Positions 9,419 through 18,858 of a stretch of 64,000 nucleotides of DNA are shown here, one piece after another (position 1 is the stretch's first letter; each line of letters begins with the position of its first letter). Both the position numbers and the translations under genes were made by a program. Under the pieces are notes generated by a model. It was given only the letters and a program-made list of their open reading frames with translations. It searched no databases and was not told the origin of the DNA. The stretch is from Leptospira bourretii. Lineage in GTDB: Bacteria > Spirochaetota > Leptospiria > Leptospirales > Leptospiraceae. Location of the stretch: positions 62,001 to 126,000 of the forward strand of contig NZ_RQFW01000005.1 of assembly GCF_004770145.1 (NCBI RefSeq), read 5' to 3'.

Positions 9419-10100
9419 CGTCTGGATTGAGTAAAGTATCAATGACATTCCGATTGGTATCAAACTCTTGGTTTGCAAAAGAAATAAATTCTGTCGGTGA
9501 TAACTTTTGATCTGGAAAATTGGTAACACCCAAACAAGGTGCACCACCTAATCTTTGTATGGTATCTGCATTATCAGTTTGTAAGGAATTTTCTGGGCCC
9601 ACTAAATAAAACCCAAGAACCGCCACAAAGCGACTGGTAAGCGCATCCAAAGTGAGTAAGGTATGATTGATAGTGCCAAGTTCGGTGGATCCTATCACCA
9701 CAACAGGAAGATTACTTTCTCCAATTCCTCTGATGGTTAAGTAGTCATCGGTCCAAGGGACAAAAACCCCACCTGCCCCTTCGACAAGGGTATTGTTTTT
9801 TCTTTCTTTGCTAAGTGCCGCTAGAAGGAACTTGGGATCTAAAATTTTTCCTTCTTGTTTGGAGGCATAATGTGGACTTGCGGGTGTTTGGAATTCATAC
9901 ACAGGTTTTAGAAAATAGGAATCCGTTAGACTGGTTGTTTTCTGCACCCATTCCGTATCACCGGCACTGACTGTACCAGTTTGGATGGGTTTCCAATAGC
10001 GAAACCCATAGGTTTCTGCGTATTTTGCCATAAAGAGGCAGGAGAAAAAAGTTTTTCCGACATCTGTCCCTGTCCCCGCAACGTAAAAAGCTTGGCCCAT
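9408..10100 (-). CDS. bioD: Dethiobiotin synthetase
   Basis: ATP-dependent carboxylase closing the ureido ring of dethiobiotin. The N-terminus holds the P-loop GTGTDVGKTF, then YWKPIQTG and the conserved VEGAGGVFVPW. ATG at 10100 gives 230 aa; a TTG three codons upstream is possible. It is the first gene of the minus-strand run, 59 bp from a divergent gene, so a promoter should lie in 10101-10159. No bioF or other early biotin gene is in this window. Confidence 0.94.
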   Translation of the reverse strand: MGQAFYVAGTGTDVGKTFFSCLFMAKYAETYGFRYWKPIQTGTVSAGDTEWVQKTTSLTDSYFLKPVYEFQTPASPHYASKQEGKILDPKFLLAALSKERKNNTLVEGAGGVFVPWTDDYLTIRGIGESNLPVVVIGSTELGTINHTLLTLDALTSRFVAVLGFYLVGPENSLQTDNADTIQRLGGAPCLGVTNFPDQKLSPTEFISFANQEFDTNRNVIDTLLNPDDEI

Positions 10101-10159
10101 ACGGATCAAGTTTTATCAATTCTTGACCCCGTCTATCCGATTTATATAGAAGAGGCCCT

Positions 10160-10681
10160 ATGCAACTTCCCCTTTGGAAATCCATTCTCAAACGTGATGA
10201 AAACCCGATTACGGAGATTTCACATTTTTTACGTGAAACAGCAATCTTTGAAGGAATGTCTCGCAGGACATTACGAGAAGTGGCAAGGCTCATCCACAAA
10301 CGTAAGTATTATGCAGGTGAAACTATTTTTTACCAAGGCCAAGCAGGAACAGGAGTGTATCTCATCTTACAAGGGAAGGTGGAAATTTTTTCTGAAAGAG
10401 AAGGTGTTACTCTAAAGCTCGCCGAACTTGAAAAAGGTGCTTTTTTTGGAGAACTCGCCCTATTCCAAGATTTCCCAAGATCTGCAACTGCCGTGGCACT
10501 TGTAGATTCTATTTTACTTGGTTTTTTTCAACCTGAACTAAAAACACTATTAGAAACAAAACCAAGAGTAGGAAACGATCTGCTATTGAGTTTTGCATCG
10601 ATCATCGCTGACAGGCTCCGCAAAACAAATGATACACTAGAAGCAGCTTACTTCAAAAGCAAAAAAAATAAAACAAAATGA
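10160..10681 (+). CDS. Cyclic-nucleotide-binding domain protein without a DNA-binding domain
   Basis: The 173-aa protein is essentially one cNMP-binding (CAP_ED) domain. Visible marks are YAGETIFYQGQAGTGVYLILQGKVEI, a hinge ELEKGAFFGELALFQDFPRSATAVA that matches the phosphate-binding cassette (GELAL then PRSATA), and an ending helix. No helix-turn-helix follows: the chain ends in a lysine-rich tail. It could be a nucleotide-sensing adaptor. Its TGA overlaps the ATG of the next gene (ATGA), so the two are translationally coupled. Confidence 0.85.
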   Translation: MQLPLWKSILKRDENPITEISHFLRETAIFEGMSRRTLREVARLIHKRKYYAGETIFYQGQAGTGVYLILQGKVEIFSEREGVTLKLAELEKGAFFGELALFQDFPRSATAVALVDSILLGFFQPELKTLLETKPRVGNDLLLSFASIIADRLRKTNDTLEAAYFKSKKNKTK

Positions 10682-11736
10682 ATCTAAAAGAATTTAATAT
10701 ATCCTCTTTTATATTACGGACTGCGTTTTTTGGCCTGATCGCACTTACTGTATTGATTGGAGTTGTTGGAGTAAAGTTCTTAGCAATTCCACTTTTAATT
10801 TCAGGAATCCATTTTTACATCTTTCATGGAATTGTGGACTACTTCGAATCGAGAGGAATTCACAGAGCGATTACAATTATCGTTATATTCACATTTTTAA
10901 TCGCCGGTGCTTATTGGTTTTTGGCTTTTTATTTACCAAATCTTTTTGAAAAGGCGCAACCCATTGTCTCCGAATGGTCTGTAAAAATGGATGATCCCAA
11001 TTTTCAATTATTAGATTTTAATAAACTTCCTGTAGTCTCACAAAACCCTGAGTTATGGAAAAAGATCATCCATCCAGAAGAAGTTGCTAAAATGGCTACT
11101 TCCAACTTAGAAGAATTTTTACGTAGTCTTGTTGTGATGATTCCCACGTTTATTAGTTGGATGATCATCATCCCCATTATCAGTTTCTTTTTATTATTGG
11201 ATGCAAACCTAATTTATAAAACAGTGATTAGTTTTATTCCCAATCGTTTTTTCGAAATGTTTTTAATGGTTTTTTATCGAATGAACCAACAGATTACCAG
11301 TTACCTAAAAAGTTTAGTCATCCAATGCGGAATTATGGCAATTGTTGCTTCGATTGGTTTTTATATTGTTGGGGTTAAGTTTTTTATTCTCTTTGGAGTG
11401 TTTTTGGGTGTTGCCAATTCCATTCCTTACTTAGGACCTCTTGTGGGAGCTGTTCCCCCCATTTTATTTTCCATTCTTTTCCCTGAGATGTCTCCATCGA
11501 TTGGATCCATTGCTTCGGTTGTGGTGGTAGCACAATTAGTAGACAACGCGATCGTACAACCGGTAGTGATTGCCAATGCGGTTTCTCTCCATCCACTTGC
11601 GATACTGATTGGAATTGCTGTCGGGGGGAACTTTTTTGGGATCTTTGGAATGTTACTCGCAATCCCAGTTTTGTCCATTCTCAAAGTTACAATTGGAATT
11701 CTTTACCACGCCCTCAAAGAACACCAAATCATTTAA
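10678..11736 (+). CDS. AI-2E family transporter (PerM/YdiK-like membrane protein)
   Basis: A 352-aa inner-membrane protein with about eight hydrophobic helices and a central soluble part (residues about 85-150). Family marks are the C-terminal FLGVANSIPYLGPLVGAVPPILFSIL block and QLVDNAIVQPVVIANAVSLHPLAILIGI then GGNFFGIFGMLLAIPVL. Members export varied small molecules or ions; the substrate here is unknown. Coupling to the cyclic-nucleotide-binding gene suggests that nucleotide sensing may regulate the transporter, which is an inference from overlap only. Confidence 0.87.
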   Translation: MNLKEFNISSFILRTAFFGLIALTVLIGVVGVKFLAIPLLISGIHFYIFHGIVDYFESRGIHRAITIIVIFTFLIAGAYWFLAFYLPNLFEKAQPIVSEWSVKMDDPNFQLLDFNKLPVVSQNPELWKKIIHPEEVAKMATSNLEEFLRSLVVMIPTFISWMIIIPIISFFLLLDANLIYKTVISFIPNRFFEMFLMVFYRMNQQITSYLKSLVIQCGIMAIVASIGFYIVGVKFFILFGVFLGVANSIPYLGPLVGAVPPILFSILFPEMSPSIGSIASVVVVAQLVDNAIVQPVVIANAVSLHPLAILIGIAVGGNFFGIFGMLLAIPVLSILKVTIGILYHALKEHQII

Positions 11737-11790
11737 ACGAAGATGGAATACTCTGGGAGTGCATACATTTACGAAAGTTTTAAACAAACC

Positions 11791-11818
11791 AAACCATATC
11801 GATAACACCTTATGGTTT
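11791..11818. terminator. Weak bidirectional terminator between convergent genes
   Basis: AAACCATA and TATGGTTT form an 8-bp stem with a 12-nt loop in the gap between the AI-2E transporter and the convergent EamA gene. On the plus strand it is followed by GTTATTCTTCTCTTTG, a moderately U-rich tract. Confidence 0.4.
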
Positions 11819-11819
11819 G

Positions 11820-12734
11820 TTATTCTTCTCTTTGATTCCACTTACCTAATTCGGAAAATACAATTCCAAAAAGGGTAAGGCCCGAACCAATTGCACCAAC
11901 TGTCTCCAGCCTTTCTCCTAACACTAAATAGGCGAGAAAAAAAGAAAACACCGGTTCCAAACTATAGAGTAACCCTGCTCTTGCCGGAGGAACCGCCTTC
12001 TGGTATCTAGTTTGGATCTGCGTTGTAAAAATCGTAGCAAAAATAGAAGTATAAATGATTCCAATCCAAAATTTTAAATCAAATTGCACTGATATTGTTT
12101 GGTTCAAAAAAATAGACTCCACTGGGAACAAAGTAGTGGATACAATCGCAATCAAAAGAATCTCAAAGGACACTAAGATTTGGGCAGGAATTTTTTTACT
12201 AAAAATATCAATGAGTATGATGTAAATCGCAAAGAAAAAAGCACCAATAAGAGTCAGTCCATCACCCAATCCAAAGCCAGTAGATTTAAGAATTTCTTCA
12301 TAGGATTTTCCATTTTGAGAAATCAAAAATAATCCTACGACGACTATCAAAACAGCAATCCAAGTTCGAAGTGATGGAAGCCGGCGTTCAATGGCAATTT
12401 GTAACAAAGGAACAAAGACAACATAGGCTCCAGTCATAAAACCAGACTGCGTGGCGGTCGTATAAACAAGGCCAATGGTTTGAAAGGCATAACCCAATAA
12501 AGCCGAACAAGCGACCAAAAAGGCAGGAAATATATAATCCCACCTGCGGTTTGCTTTGGAAAACAAAGTCTTTCGATACAGAAGTAAAGTAACAATTCCT
12601 GCGAGCCAAAACCGGACAGCCAAAAATAGAAAGGGTGGCACTGAATCCAGTGCAAGTTTGATGACCACAAAGGTTCCACCCCAAAGAATGGCGGCAATCA
12701 CCAAAAAAAGTTCTGGAGTGAAAATCCTGGACAT
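11820..12734 (-). CDS. EamA/DMT-family transporter
   Basis: A 304-aa protein with ten hydrophobic helices in two five-helix repeats. The first repeat opens with LVIAAILWGGTFVVIKLAL, the common DMT motif, and the second repeat ends ARAGLLYSLEPVFSFFLAYLVLGERL, the classic EamA end motif (LEPV, then LGE). Likely exports amino acids or related metabolites, substrate unknown. It is divergent from the RlmL-like gene with 44 bp between the starts. Confidence 0.88.
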   Translation of the reverse strand: MSRIFTPELFLVIAAILWGGTFVVIKLALDSVPPFLFLAVRFWLAGIVTLLLYRKTLFSKANRRWDYIFPAFLVACSALLGYAFQTIGLVYTTATQSGFMTGAYVVFVPLLQIAIERRLPSLRTWIAVLIVVVGLFLISQNGKSYEEILKSTGFGLGDGLTLIGAFFFAIYIILIDIFSKKIPAQILVSFEILLIAIVSTTLFPVESIFLNQTISVQFDLKFWIGIIYTSIFATIFTTQIQTRYQKAVPPARAGLLYSLEPVFSFFLAYLVLGERLETVGAIGSGLTLFGIVFSELGKWNQREE

Positions 12735-12778
12735 ATAGAAGACAATGTTTCGAAAGAAAGGTCCTGAGCAAGGAAAAG

Positions 12779-13993
12779 ATGAATTGGAAATTTAGAATCC
12801 GCAAACCACAAACCGGAACTGCCCTAAGTTGGGAGGTGTATTTTCCACCCGGAACAGCCACTTGGTCTGGAGAAAAAATCAAAGAGATCTTAAATTCTGT
12901 TCCCTTACCCAACCAACCGGAACCCAATATACGCGTTTTTTCTGAAAAAATAAAACTAGAAAACACAAACTCTCATCAAATCGCCTACCTTCTGTTTCAT
13001 GGTCTTTTTCTAAGAGATGTTCGCCTTGTGATTGGACGCACCAAAGACTGGGATAGGTCTTCCGAAGTTAGGGAAGAAGAATGGGATCGAATCTTAACAG
13101 AAGCAGTTACAATCGCTAAACCATTGTTTTCAGATGTAAATACAAGGTTCTATGAGATTAAAGAAAATTTACATATCAGTTATTTCGAAGATGAAATTAC
13201 CGTTTCACTTTCTGTATTGGGAGAACCTGGATACAAACGAGGTATCAAAGCTAATTTCCCAACCAGTGCCCCAGTCCCAGAAGACTTAAGCCAGATTCTA
13301 ATCCAACAATGTATTGAAATCTTTCTAGTTTCTAAAAAAGAGATTGGTGCTTTGTATATTCCGTTTGCTGGTACATTGACTTTTGCCACCGAATGGGCGT
13401 TACAGGAAGAAAACATTTCTCTTCTCTCTTTACCAAGGGATTTTATATTTTTTAAACTCAATTTGTTTCCCGAAAAATCATTCGAACATTTCAAAAGGAA
13501 ACTAAAAGAACAACTATCAACAAAACCTTTTGAATCCACTCCCATTGTCATCCAAGATACAGACCCAGCTTTAGAAAGTTATTGGTCAGAAGAGTTCAAA
13601 CGTTGGAGAAAAATAATCCAAGTATCTCATTGGGATCATAGTATTTCTGATTTTTTAAGAACCTTTCCTGTTTTACCGGAGGGAAGTTCAGATTTTTCTC
13701 ACTACTTTTTACCTTTGAATCCACCTTACGGACTCCGCAAACACGAACGAACTGGACCCGAAGAAAAATTGTATTCCAAAATTGGAAAACGATTAGAAGA
13801 ACTTTTAAAACTCACAAAAAATCATCCCAAACTCATTGGGTTTATCCTTTGTCCTACTGAAGAAAAATGGAGCGATTGTATGAGGGAACTTCGAAGTTTT
13901 TCCAAAAAAACGATTCATGTCACTCATGGAGGAATCGACTTACGAGTATTATACTTTCATTCGGAGGGGAAAATTGAAAGACGTACAAATTGA
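12779..13993 (+). CDS. Divergent THUMP-type RNA methyltransferase-like protein (RlmL family, degenerate SAM motif)
   Basis: The 404-aa protein aligns by eye with RlmL-type 23S rRNA guanine-N2 methyltransferases. Residues about 55-160 resemble a THUMP-like domain. [19 protein letters not shown] at about 152-170 matches the family linker seen as HKRGYR...APLKETLA, and [11 protein letters not shown] at about 314-324 is the catalytic NPPY motif. The SAM-binding motif I, normally DPxCGSGT, reads [15 protein letters not shown], so the acidic and glycine residues are lost. Either it is a catalytically altered member or a pseudo-enzyme. A good AAGGAAAAG ribosome site precedes the ATG. Confidence 0.6.
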   Translation: MNWKFRIRKPQTGTALSWEVYFPPGTATWSGEKIKEILNSVPLPNQPEPNIRVFSEKIKLENTNSHQIAYLLFHGLFLRDVRLVIGRTKDWDRSSEVREEEWDRILTEAVTIAKPLFSDVNTRFYEIKENLHISYFEDEITVSLSVLGEPGYKRGIKANFPTSAPVPEDLSQILIQQCIEIFLVSKKEIGALYIPFAGTLTFATEWALQEENISLLSLPRDFIFFKLNLFPEKSFEHFKRKLKEQLSTKPFESTPIVIQDTDPALESYWSEEFKRWRKIIQVSHWDHSISDFLRTFPVLPEGSSDFSHYFLPLNPPYGLRKHERTGPEEKLYSKIGKRLEELLKLTKNHPKLIGFILCPTEEKWSDCMRELRSFSKKTIHVTHGGIDLRVLYFHSEGKIERRTN

Positions 13994-14639
13994 GTCGGGC
14001 TGGAAAGAAGTCCTGAGAGAAGAATTTGAAAAACCTTATTTTTCCAACTTACGCGAGTGGGTAAGAGATCAATACAAATCTGCTACAGTATATCCGCCGG
14101 CAAAATTAATCTTCAATGCATTTGATTCTTGTCCTTTCGACAAAGTGAAAGTGGTGATCCTTGGCCAAGATCCCTACCATGGCCCCGGGCAAGCACATGG
14201 ACTTTGTTTTTCCGTCAACGACGGAGTTCCCTTCCCACCATCCTTACAAAATATCTTTAAAGAAATTGCAGACGATTTACAAAAACCCATTCCAAAATCA
14301 GGAAACTTAACTCATTGGGCAAACCAAGGTGTTCTTCTTCTGAATGCCACTCTGACTGTACAAAAAGACAAGGCAGGATCTCACCAAAATAAAGGTTGGG
14401 AAGAATTTACGGACGCTGCGATCAAAATCCTTGCGGAGAAAAAATCCAATATTGTATTCTTATTATGGGGATCCTTTGCGCAGAAAAAAGAAGTTTTAAT
14501 CCCGCCAAACAAACATTTAATTTTAAAATCGGCACATCCATCTCCCCTCTCTGCTTACAGAGGCTTTTTAGGAAACAAACATTTTTCCAAAACAAACGAG
14601 TATTTACAATCACAAGGAAAAGAACCCATTGACTGGTAA
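13974..14639 (+). CDS. ung: Uracil-DNA glycosylase
   Basis: Removes uracil from DNA to start base-excision repair. The family 1 catalytic motif [18 protein letters not shown] (water-activating Asp) and the C-terminal [15 protein letters not shown] (His and minor-groove loop) are intact; LLLNATLTV and [11 protein letters not shown] are also typical. I place the start at TTG 13974 (KDVQIESGW...), because GGAGG sits six bases upstream and it gives the usual 221 aa; the frame is open further upstream. It overlaps the previous gene by 20 bp. Confidence 0.96.
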   Translation: MKDVQIESGWKEVLREEFEKPYFSNLREWVRDQYKSATVYPPAKLIFNAFDSCPFDKVKVVILGQDPYHGPGQAHGLCFSVNDGVPFPPSLQNIFKEIADDLQKPIPKSGNLTHWANQGVLLLNATLTVQKDKAGSHQNKGWEEFTDAAIKILAEKKSNIVFLLWGSFAQKKEVLIPPNKHLILKSAHPSPLSAYRGFLGNKHFSKTNEYLQSQGKEPIDW

Positions 14640-15516
14640 CGAAAAAAAAGGATATTTTTTTGTCTTCTTAACGGGAGTATTCTTTGCATTCGAAGTCATT
14701 GGTTTTAAAGAAGTTTTTCGTAGATACAATCTTACTCCCGAAATGGCTGCCTTATTTGGAGTGGGATTTGCTTTTTTAGCTGTCACACCTTTTTTTCTGA
14801 GTTCTTCTAAACGAAGAAAAAAAGTAATCCTCACAATCCAAAGAGACGGTTTGGTTTTACTCCTTGGAACCTTTTCCAATGCGATGGGGATTGTGTTGTA
14901 TTATTATGCACTCAAACAAACCGATCTTGGTCCTGCGGCAATCCTTATCAAAACAACGGTTTTATACAATGTGATTTTGGGTGTTGTGTTTTTGGGAGAA
15001 CGTTTTAAAGATCGCGAAGTATTTGGAATTGTACTGGCGATGGTTGGAATTTATTTGATATCCACCTTAGAAGGTCAGATCAATCTTTTATCTGCGTTTT
15101 GTATTTTAATTAGCGCTTTTTTATTTGCTATTCAAAGTTATATGATCAAAAAATACATTCCCGAGATTCTGGGCCTCGAGTATGCTTACTTGCGATTGTT
15201 TTTGTTATGTGTGTTTTTCTTTTTATATTCGCTAAGCATTGGTTCTTTTTTAATCCCCAAGTTGCCAATCATTGTTATGCTTGGTTTTTTTTCGTTATTA
15301 GGTTATTTTTTAGGTAGAGCTTTTTATTTTGAAGCGCATAATTATCTACCGATTAGCAAACTCAATGCAACATTACTAATTGAACCAATTTTTTTAATGT
15401 TTGTTGGGATTTTCTTTATGAATGAACCATTAGACCTGCAAAAGTTAGTTGGAGGAGGAGTGATCCTTCTTGGGCTTTATTTGATTGTTTTTCATAAACG
15501 GAAGGGGAAACCATGA
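14629..15516 (+). CDS. EamA/DMT-family transporter
   Basis: 295-aa membrane protein with ten predicted helices. [21 protein letters not shown] opens the first repeat; [20 protein letters not shown] and [19 protein letters not shown] end it; the second ends [24 protein letters not shown]. Start is TTG at 14629, overlapping the ung stop, with AAGGAAAAG upstream. Part of a run of overlapping plus-strand genes from 12779 to 15809. Substrate unknown. Confidence 0.86.
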   Translation: MTGNEKKGYFFVFLTGVFFAFEVIGFKEVFRRYNLTPEMAALFGVGFAFLAVTPFFLSSSKRRKKVILTIQRDGLVLLLGTFSNAMGIVLYYYALKQTDLGPAAILIKTTVLYNVILGVVFLGERFKDREVFGIVLAMVGIYLISTLEGQINLLSAFCILISAFLFAIQSYMIKKYIPEILGLEYAYLRLFLLCVFFFLYSLSIGSFLIPKLPIIVMLGFFSLLGYFLGRAFYFEAHNYLPISKLNATLLIEPIFLMFVGIFFMNEPLDLQKLVGGGVILLGLYLIVFHKRKGKP

Positions 15517-15809
15517 GAGAAAAACCAACGGATCTTTCTGAAAAGGAAATAGAAAGTCTCTTAGATACCTACAAAGAATGGGAACTAGATACAAAAGATG
15601 GGATTCCTTTTTTAAAAATGGAAAAAGAATTTCGTAATTTTACAGAAGCCTTTTCGTTTATCACAAAAGTAGCCTTGGTTTCTGAATCGATCGATCACCA
15701 TGCTGAGATTTGGAATGTATACAACAAACTTCGATTGCAGTTGTTAACTCACGAAACAAATTCTCTTACTACAAAGGATAAAGAATTTATCACCTTACTC
15801 ATGAAATAA
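15513..15809 (+). CDS. 4a-hydroxytetrahydrobiopterin dehydratase (pterin carbinolamine dehydratase)
   Basis: 98-aa cytosolic enzyme that recycles the 4a-carbinolamine form of tetrahydropterin, usually serving phenylalanine hydroxylase. The family active-site block is visible as ESIDHHAEIWNVYNKLRL then THETNSLTTKDKEF, with the paired histidines and the later His. Length fits. Its ATG overlaps the previous stop (ATGA). No aromatic hydroxylase gene is in the window, so its partner is unknown. A strong terminator follows. Confidence 0.88.
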   Translation: MREKPTDLSEKEIESLLDTYKEWELDTKDGIPFLKMEKEFRNFTEAFSFITKVALVSESIDHHAEIWNVYNKLRLQLLTHETNSLTTKDKEFITLLMK

Positions 15810-15810
15810 A

Positions 15811-15843
15811 AAAAGCCGGGGTTGGAATCCAACACCGGCTTTT
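15811..15843. terminator. Bidirectional rho-independent terminator
   Basis: AAAAGCCGG pairs with CCGGCTTTT, extended inside by GTTGGA/TCCAAC. A-rich and T-rich flanks on either side make it work in both directions, between the pterin dehydratase gene and the convergent ompL1. Confidence 0.85.
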
Positions 15844-15865
15844 GATACAATCAGTAAATGACTGA

Positions 15866-16768
15866 TTAGATTTCGATTTTGTAACCTACGCGGTAAGTTT
15901 GTCCACCGATTACTACTGGGTAAGCAACCCAAGGAGCAAGAGCAGAAGCTCCACCGACAGACGCAACTCCACCAACTCCCATTCCAGCAGAAAGGATAGT
16001 TTCTAACTCAAAGAAAAGGTGACCTTTGTCAGTGATTTTTGTTTGTGCACCTACGAGCCAGTTCAAACCAACTCCACTTGCACCAAAACGTACGTTTTCT
16101 TTGTGAATTCCTGGGCTTGGAGCATCACCAAGAAGTGTTCCTCCTGGTCCAAGAACTCCTGGAGCAAAAGTTTGAAGTCCAGGGTTATTGATAGTCCCAG
16201 AAACTCCCCACCATCCTTGGAAGTAGTTCACACCAGCACCAACGTAAACAGCAGTATCGTTCGCTGCGTTGTAAAGTTTGATTCCTAGGTAAGTTGGAAC
16301 TGTCCAAGCAGTGTAATGCCACTCTTGGTCTAACCATTTGTAACCCATTACAGTCGAAGATGTATCACCACCAGCGATTTTTGTTGTATAGTTTACGTTG
16401 ATTCTCCAAAAAAGGCTATTGATTCCAAAAACCCCTTCTTTTTCGTAACCTACGTTGATGTTACCACCCACCATAGCTCCGTTTGTTTTTGCACCAATTG
16501 CACCACCAGTGGTTCTCTTTAAGCTGATCAATGTGTTTTCTGCATAGATCGCTTTTTGAGGAGTTCCATATGGTTGGCCTGAGCCATCAAGCCTTGGTCG
16601 ACCAGAATCAAGACCATCTTTTGTGATGGTTCCACCGAGTTGAGCTAGGTCAAATTGAGCTCCAAGACCGATCATAAAATAAGAACGAGGACCAGATTGT
16701 GCGCTTAAGCTACCAGCTAAGCACAAAAGTAAGAACCCCATCATTCCAAAACGTAGAGATTTCAGCAT
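15866..16768 (-). CDS. ompL1: OmpL1-type outer-membrane porin
   Basis: 300-aa outer-membrane beta-barrel. A signal peptide (LRFGMMGFLLLCLAGSLSA, then QSG) precedes the barrel. I recognise OmpL1 from several blocks: LGAQFDLAQLGGTITKDGLD, the AENTLISLKRTTGG stretch, NGAMVGGNINVGYE, AVYVGAGVNYFQGWWG, KITDKGHLFFELETILSAG and the final VGYKIEI. OmpL1 is a Leptospira porin described as a surface protein. ATG at 16768 is chosen because AAGGAG lies ten bases before it; the frame runs on upstream to 16834. Loops differ from the versions I remember, as expected of surface regions. It stands alone with its own promoter. Confidence 0.9.
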   Translation of the reverse strand: MLKSLRFGMMGFLLLCLAGSLSAQSGPRSYFMIGLGAQFDLAQLGGTITKDGLDSGRPRLDGSGQPYGTPQKAIYAENTLISLKRTTGGAIGAKTNGAMVGGNINVGYEKEGVFGINSLFWRINVNYTTKIAGGDTSSTVMGYKWLDQEWHYTAWTVPTYLGIKLYNAANDTAVYVGAGVNYFQGWWGVSGTINNPGLQTFAPGVLGPGGTLLGDAPSPGIHKENVRFGASGVGLNWLVGAQTKITDKGHLFFELETILSAGMGVGGVASVGGASALAPWVAYPVVIGGQTYRVGYKIEI

Positions 16769-16866
16769 GCGATGATTACTCCTTAGTGAGTTGTTTCCTG
16801 AATTTTTTTCGTACCTGTGGACAAACGAATGCAAGTGAGCAGTCGTTCATACCGACAATTGCAATG

Positions 16867-16895
16867 AAACTAGTCGTTCTTCTAGGATTTGTCAA
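16867..16895 (-). promoter_or_regulatory. Candidate ompL1 promoter
   Basis: On the minus strand TTGACA (16890-16895) is followed after 17 bp by TAGTTT (16867-16872), about 100 bp before the ompL1 ATG. The -35 box is perfect; the -10 box is weak. This leaves a 5' untranslated region of about 90 nt. Confidence 0.4.
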
Positions 16896-16944
16896 ATAAA
16901 ATTGTTAAATTTAAACGAAAATTGTGTTAAATGTGGTAAATCGA

Positions 16945-17514
16945 ATGAGTCTAATGCCGTCTAAACAAGTTTTCCTTATTTGCAGATTGTTCTTGCTTTT
17001 TGTTCTGTTTTCGACCGAACGGTTTGGATTGGAACGAAAGATGATTCGTTTTTCAGGCGAATTGGTGCATTGGGAAGCATCTGGCGAAGATCCACAGTTC
17101 CGATTCCTCGACCAAACCAACCTCCGAGAAAAAACCATCCATTGTGATGCAGAAACCATGAGGCTCACCCTCGGAAACCAAACCTTCGAAAAACGCCATA
17201 TTGAAGGAAAAGCCGCACAACTTTCCCCCACCTCCGATGTTTGGTTATGTGTTGGTCGACTTCATATTTTCCAGAAATACCAAGTCTCTGTTAGTTCCCC
17301 TTCTCCTCAGTCCAAAAGAATCCAGGGCCAGGTCATTGAAGCCGATGGGGAAACTGGTCAAATCGTCTATTTGGTCCGGGGGAAACGCTCCTATTTGACC
17401 ATTGAACCTGGACTCGCCAAAGAGATGGCAGAGGCCCTTTCCAAAATGCAAACAGTAGAAATCAATGGAGACTACCATTACGATCGGATAAAACGTTATT
17501 ACCTAAAAGACTGA
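16945..17514 (+). CDS. Hypothetical exported protein
   Basis: I do not recognise the family. The first 30 residues ([22 protein letters not shown]) form a signal peptide or membrane anchor without a lipobox. The rest is beta-rich and polar, with [23 protein letters not shown] and [24 protein letters not shown] at 16945 was preferred over a GTG at 16924; an internal ATG (SLMPSK) is also possible. It is divergent from ompL1 and ends 46 bp before carA. No function can be assigned. Confidence 0.7.
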   Translation: MSLMPSKQVFLICRLFLLFVLFSTERFGLERKMIRFSGELVHWEASGEDPQFRFLDQTNLREKTIHCDAETMRLTLGNQTFEKRHIEGKAAQLSPTSDVWLCVGRLHIFQKYQVSVSSPSPQSKRIQGQVIEADGETGQIVYLVRGKRSYLTIEPGLAKEMAEALSKMQTVEINGDYHYDRIKRYYLKD

Positions 17515-17560
17515 TGAATTTTTGTTCGTCATTAGGGCCCATTTCTTTGGAATGGACTGG

Positions 17561-18646
17561 ATGCAGGCTTTTTTGGTTTTAGCAAACGGAACGGTCATGA
17601 AGGGCCGATCCTTCGGTGCAAATAAGAATTCGATTGGTGAGGTAGTCTTTAACACCTCTATGGCGGGATATCAGGAAATCATCACTGATCCTTCCTACAA
17701 AGGCCAACTCGTGACCCTCACTTACCCCATGATTGGGAACTACGGTATCAATCCAGACGATATGGAATCGGATAAGATTCAGGCTTCTGGACTGATTGTC
17801 AAAGAATATGTCAAACGACCTTCCAACTTCCAATCCAAAGAAACTCTGAGTGAGTTTCTCATTCGGTTTGGAGTACCCGCAATAGAAGGGATAGATACGC
17901 GCAAACTAACGCGCATTATTCGGAATTCGGGAGCAATGTCCTGTGGAATTTTCATTAGCGAAACCTACGAAGATTCTTTTTTAGAGGCAGTCAAAAACGC
18001 ACCTTCCATGGAAGGACAAGACCTTGCCCAAGTGGTCACCTGTGAAAAACCATATGTGTTTGGTGCTCACTCTCCTAGCAAATTTAAACTTGCTGTGTAT
18101 GACTACGGAATCAAAAGAAACATCCTCAAACTTCTAGATGCAGCAGGATTCAACGTGCATGTATTCCCTGCAAAAACCAAAGCAGAAGACTTATTAAAAG
18201 AAGGATTTGATGCTTTTTTCTTATCCAATGGGCCAGGGGATCCGGCTCCTTTGGATTATGCCATTTCTTCTGCAAAAGCCATTATGGATGCAAAAAAGCC
18301 CCTGTTTGGAATTTGTTTAGGGCACCAGATCATTGGGTTGGCTCTTGGGAAAAAGACAGCCAAACTTAAGTTTGGTCACCGTGGCGGAAATCATCCTGTT
18401 CGAAACGAAGAAACCGGAAAAATTGAAATCACATCCCAAAACCATGGGTTCCATGTTCTTGGTGAGTCAACAAGTGAGATACCAATCACAAGGATCAATT
18501 TGTTCGACAATACGGTTGCTGGTCTAAAAACCAAAGGCCTTCCTGTGATGGCAGTCCAATACCATCCAGAAGCTTGCCCAGGCCCACACGATTCCGCTTA
18601 CCATTTCCAAGAATTTTATACTATGGTAGAATCCTCTAAATCCTAA
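17561..18646 (+). CDS. carA: Carbamoyl-phosphate synthase small subunit
   Basis: Glutamine amidotransferase subunit supplying ammonia to CarB for arginine and pyrimidine synthesis. The N-terminal domain shows [20 protein letters not shown] and GIDTRKLTR; the class I amidotransferase domain shows [15 protein letters not shown], the nucleophile [14 protein letters not shown], and the His/Glu pair [14 protein letters not shown] at 17561 gives 361 aa ([11 protein letters not shown]), with GGA nine bases upstream; the ATG at 17552 is an alternative. carB is not in this window. Confidence 0.96.
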   Translation: MQAFLVLANGTVMKGRSFGANKNSIGEVVFNTSMAGYQEIITDPSYKGQLVTLTYPMIGNYGINPDDMESDKIQASGLIVKEYVKRPSNFQSKETLSEFLIRFGVPAIEGIDTRKLTRIIRNSGAMSCGIFISETYEDSFLEAVKNAPSMEGQDLAQVVTCEKPYVFGAHSPSKFKLAVYDYGIKRNILKLLDAAGFNVHVFPAKTKAEDLLKEGFDAFFLSNGPGDPAPLDYAISSAKAIMDAKKPLFGICLGHQIIGLALGKKTAKLKFGHRGGNHPVRNEETGKIEITSQNHGFHVLGESTSEIPITRINLFDNTVAGLKTKGLPVMAVQYHPEACPGPHDSAYHFQEFYTMVESSKS

Positions 18647-18672
18647 GATTTGGCTAAATAGCGAGGTAATTC

Positions 18673-18858
18673 ATGTCATACGGTGAAGATAAAAATTTTT
18701 GGGGAATCCCATACGGAACTGAAATTTCAGCAGAAGCATTTGTAAAAGATATTTGGGACCCAAGTACAGACGAAATCCTAACACCAAAACAATTTTTTGG
18801 ACTAGGTTGGGGAATCAACCTACATGCCCTTGGACGACGAGTGGGCGTGATCAAATAG
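18673..18858 (+). CDS. Small DUF5808-like protein
   Basis: 61-aa soluble protein. FWGIPYGTEISAEAF followed by WDPSTDEILTPKQFFGLGWGIN resembles the short DUF5808 domain (FWG-P, then W-p-d-ri-PK-fG-G--iN), of unknown function. GAGG lies six bases before the ATG. The last 39 bp overlap the convergent SGNH gene. Confidence 0.6.
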   Translation: MSYGEDKNFWGIPYGTEISAEAFVKDIWDPSTDEILTPKQFFGLGWGINLHALGRRVGVIK

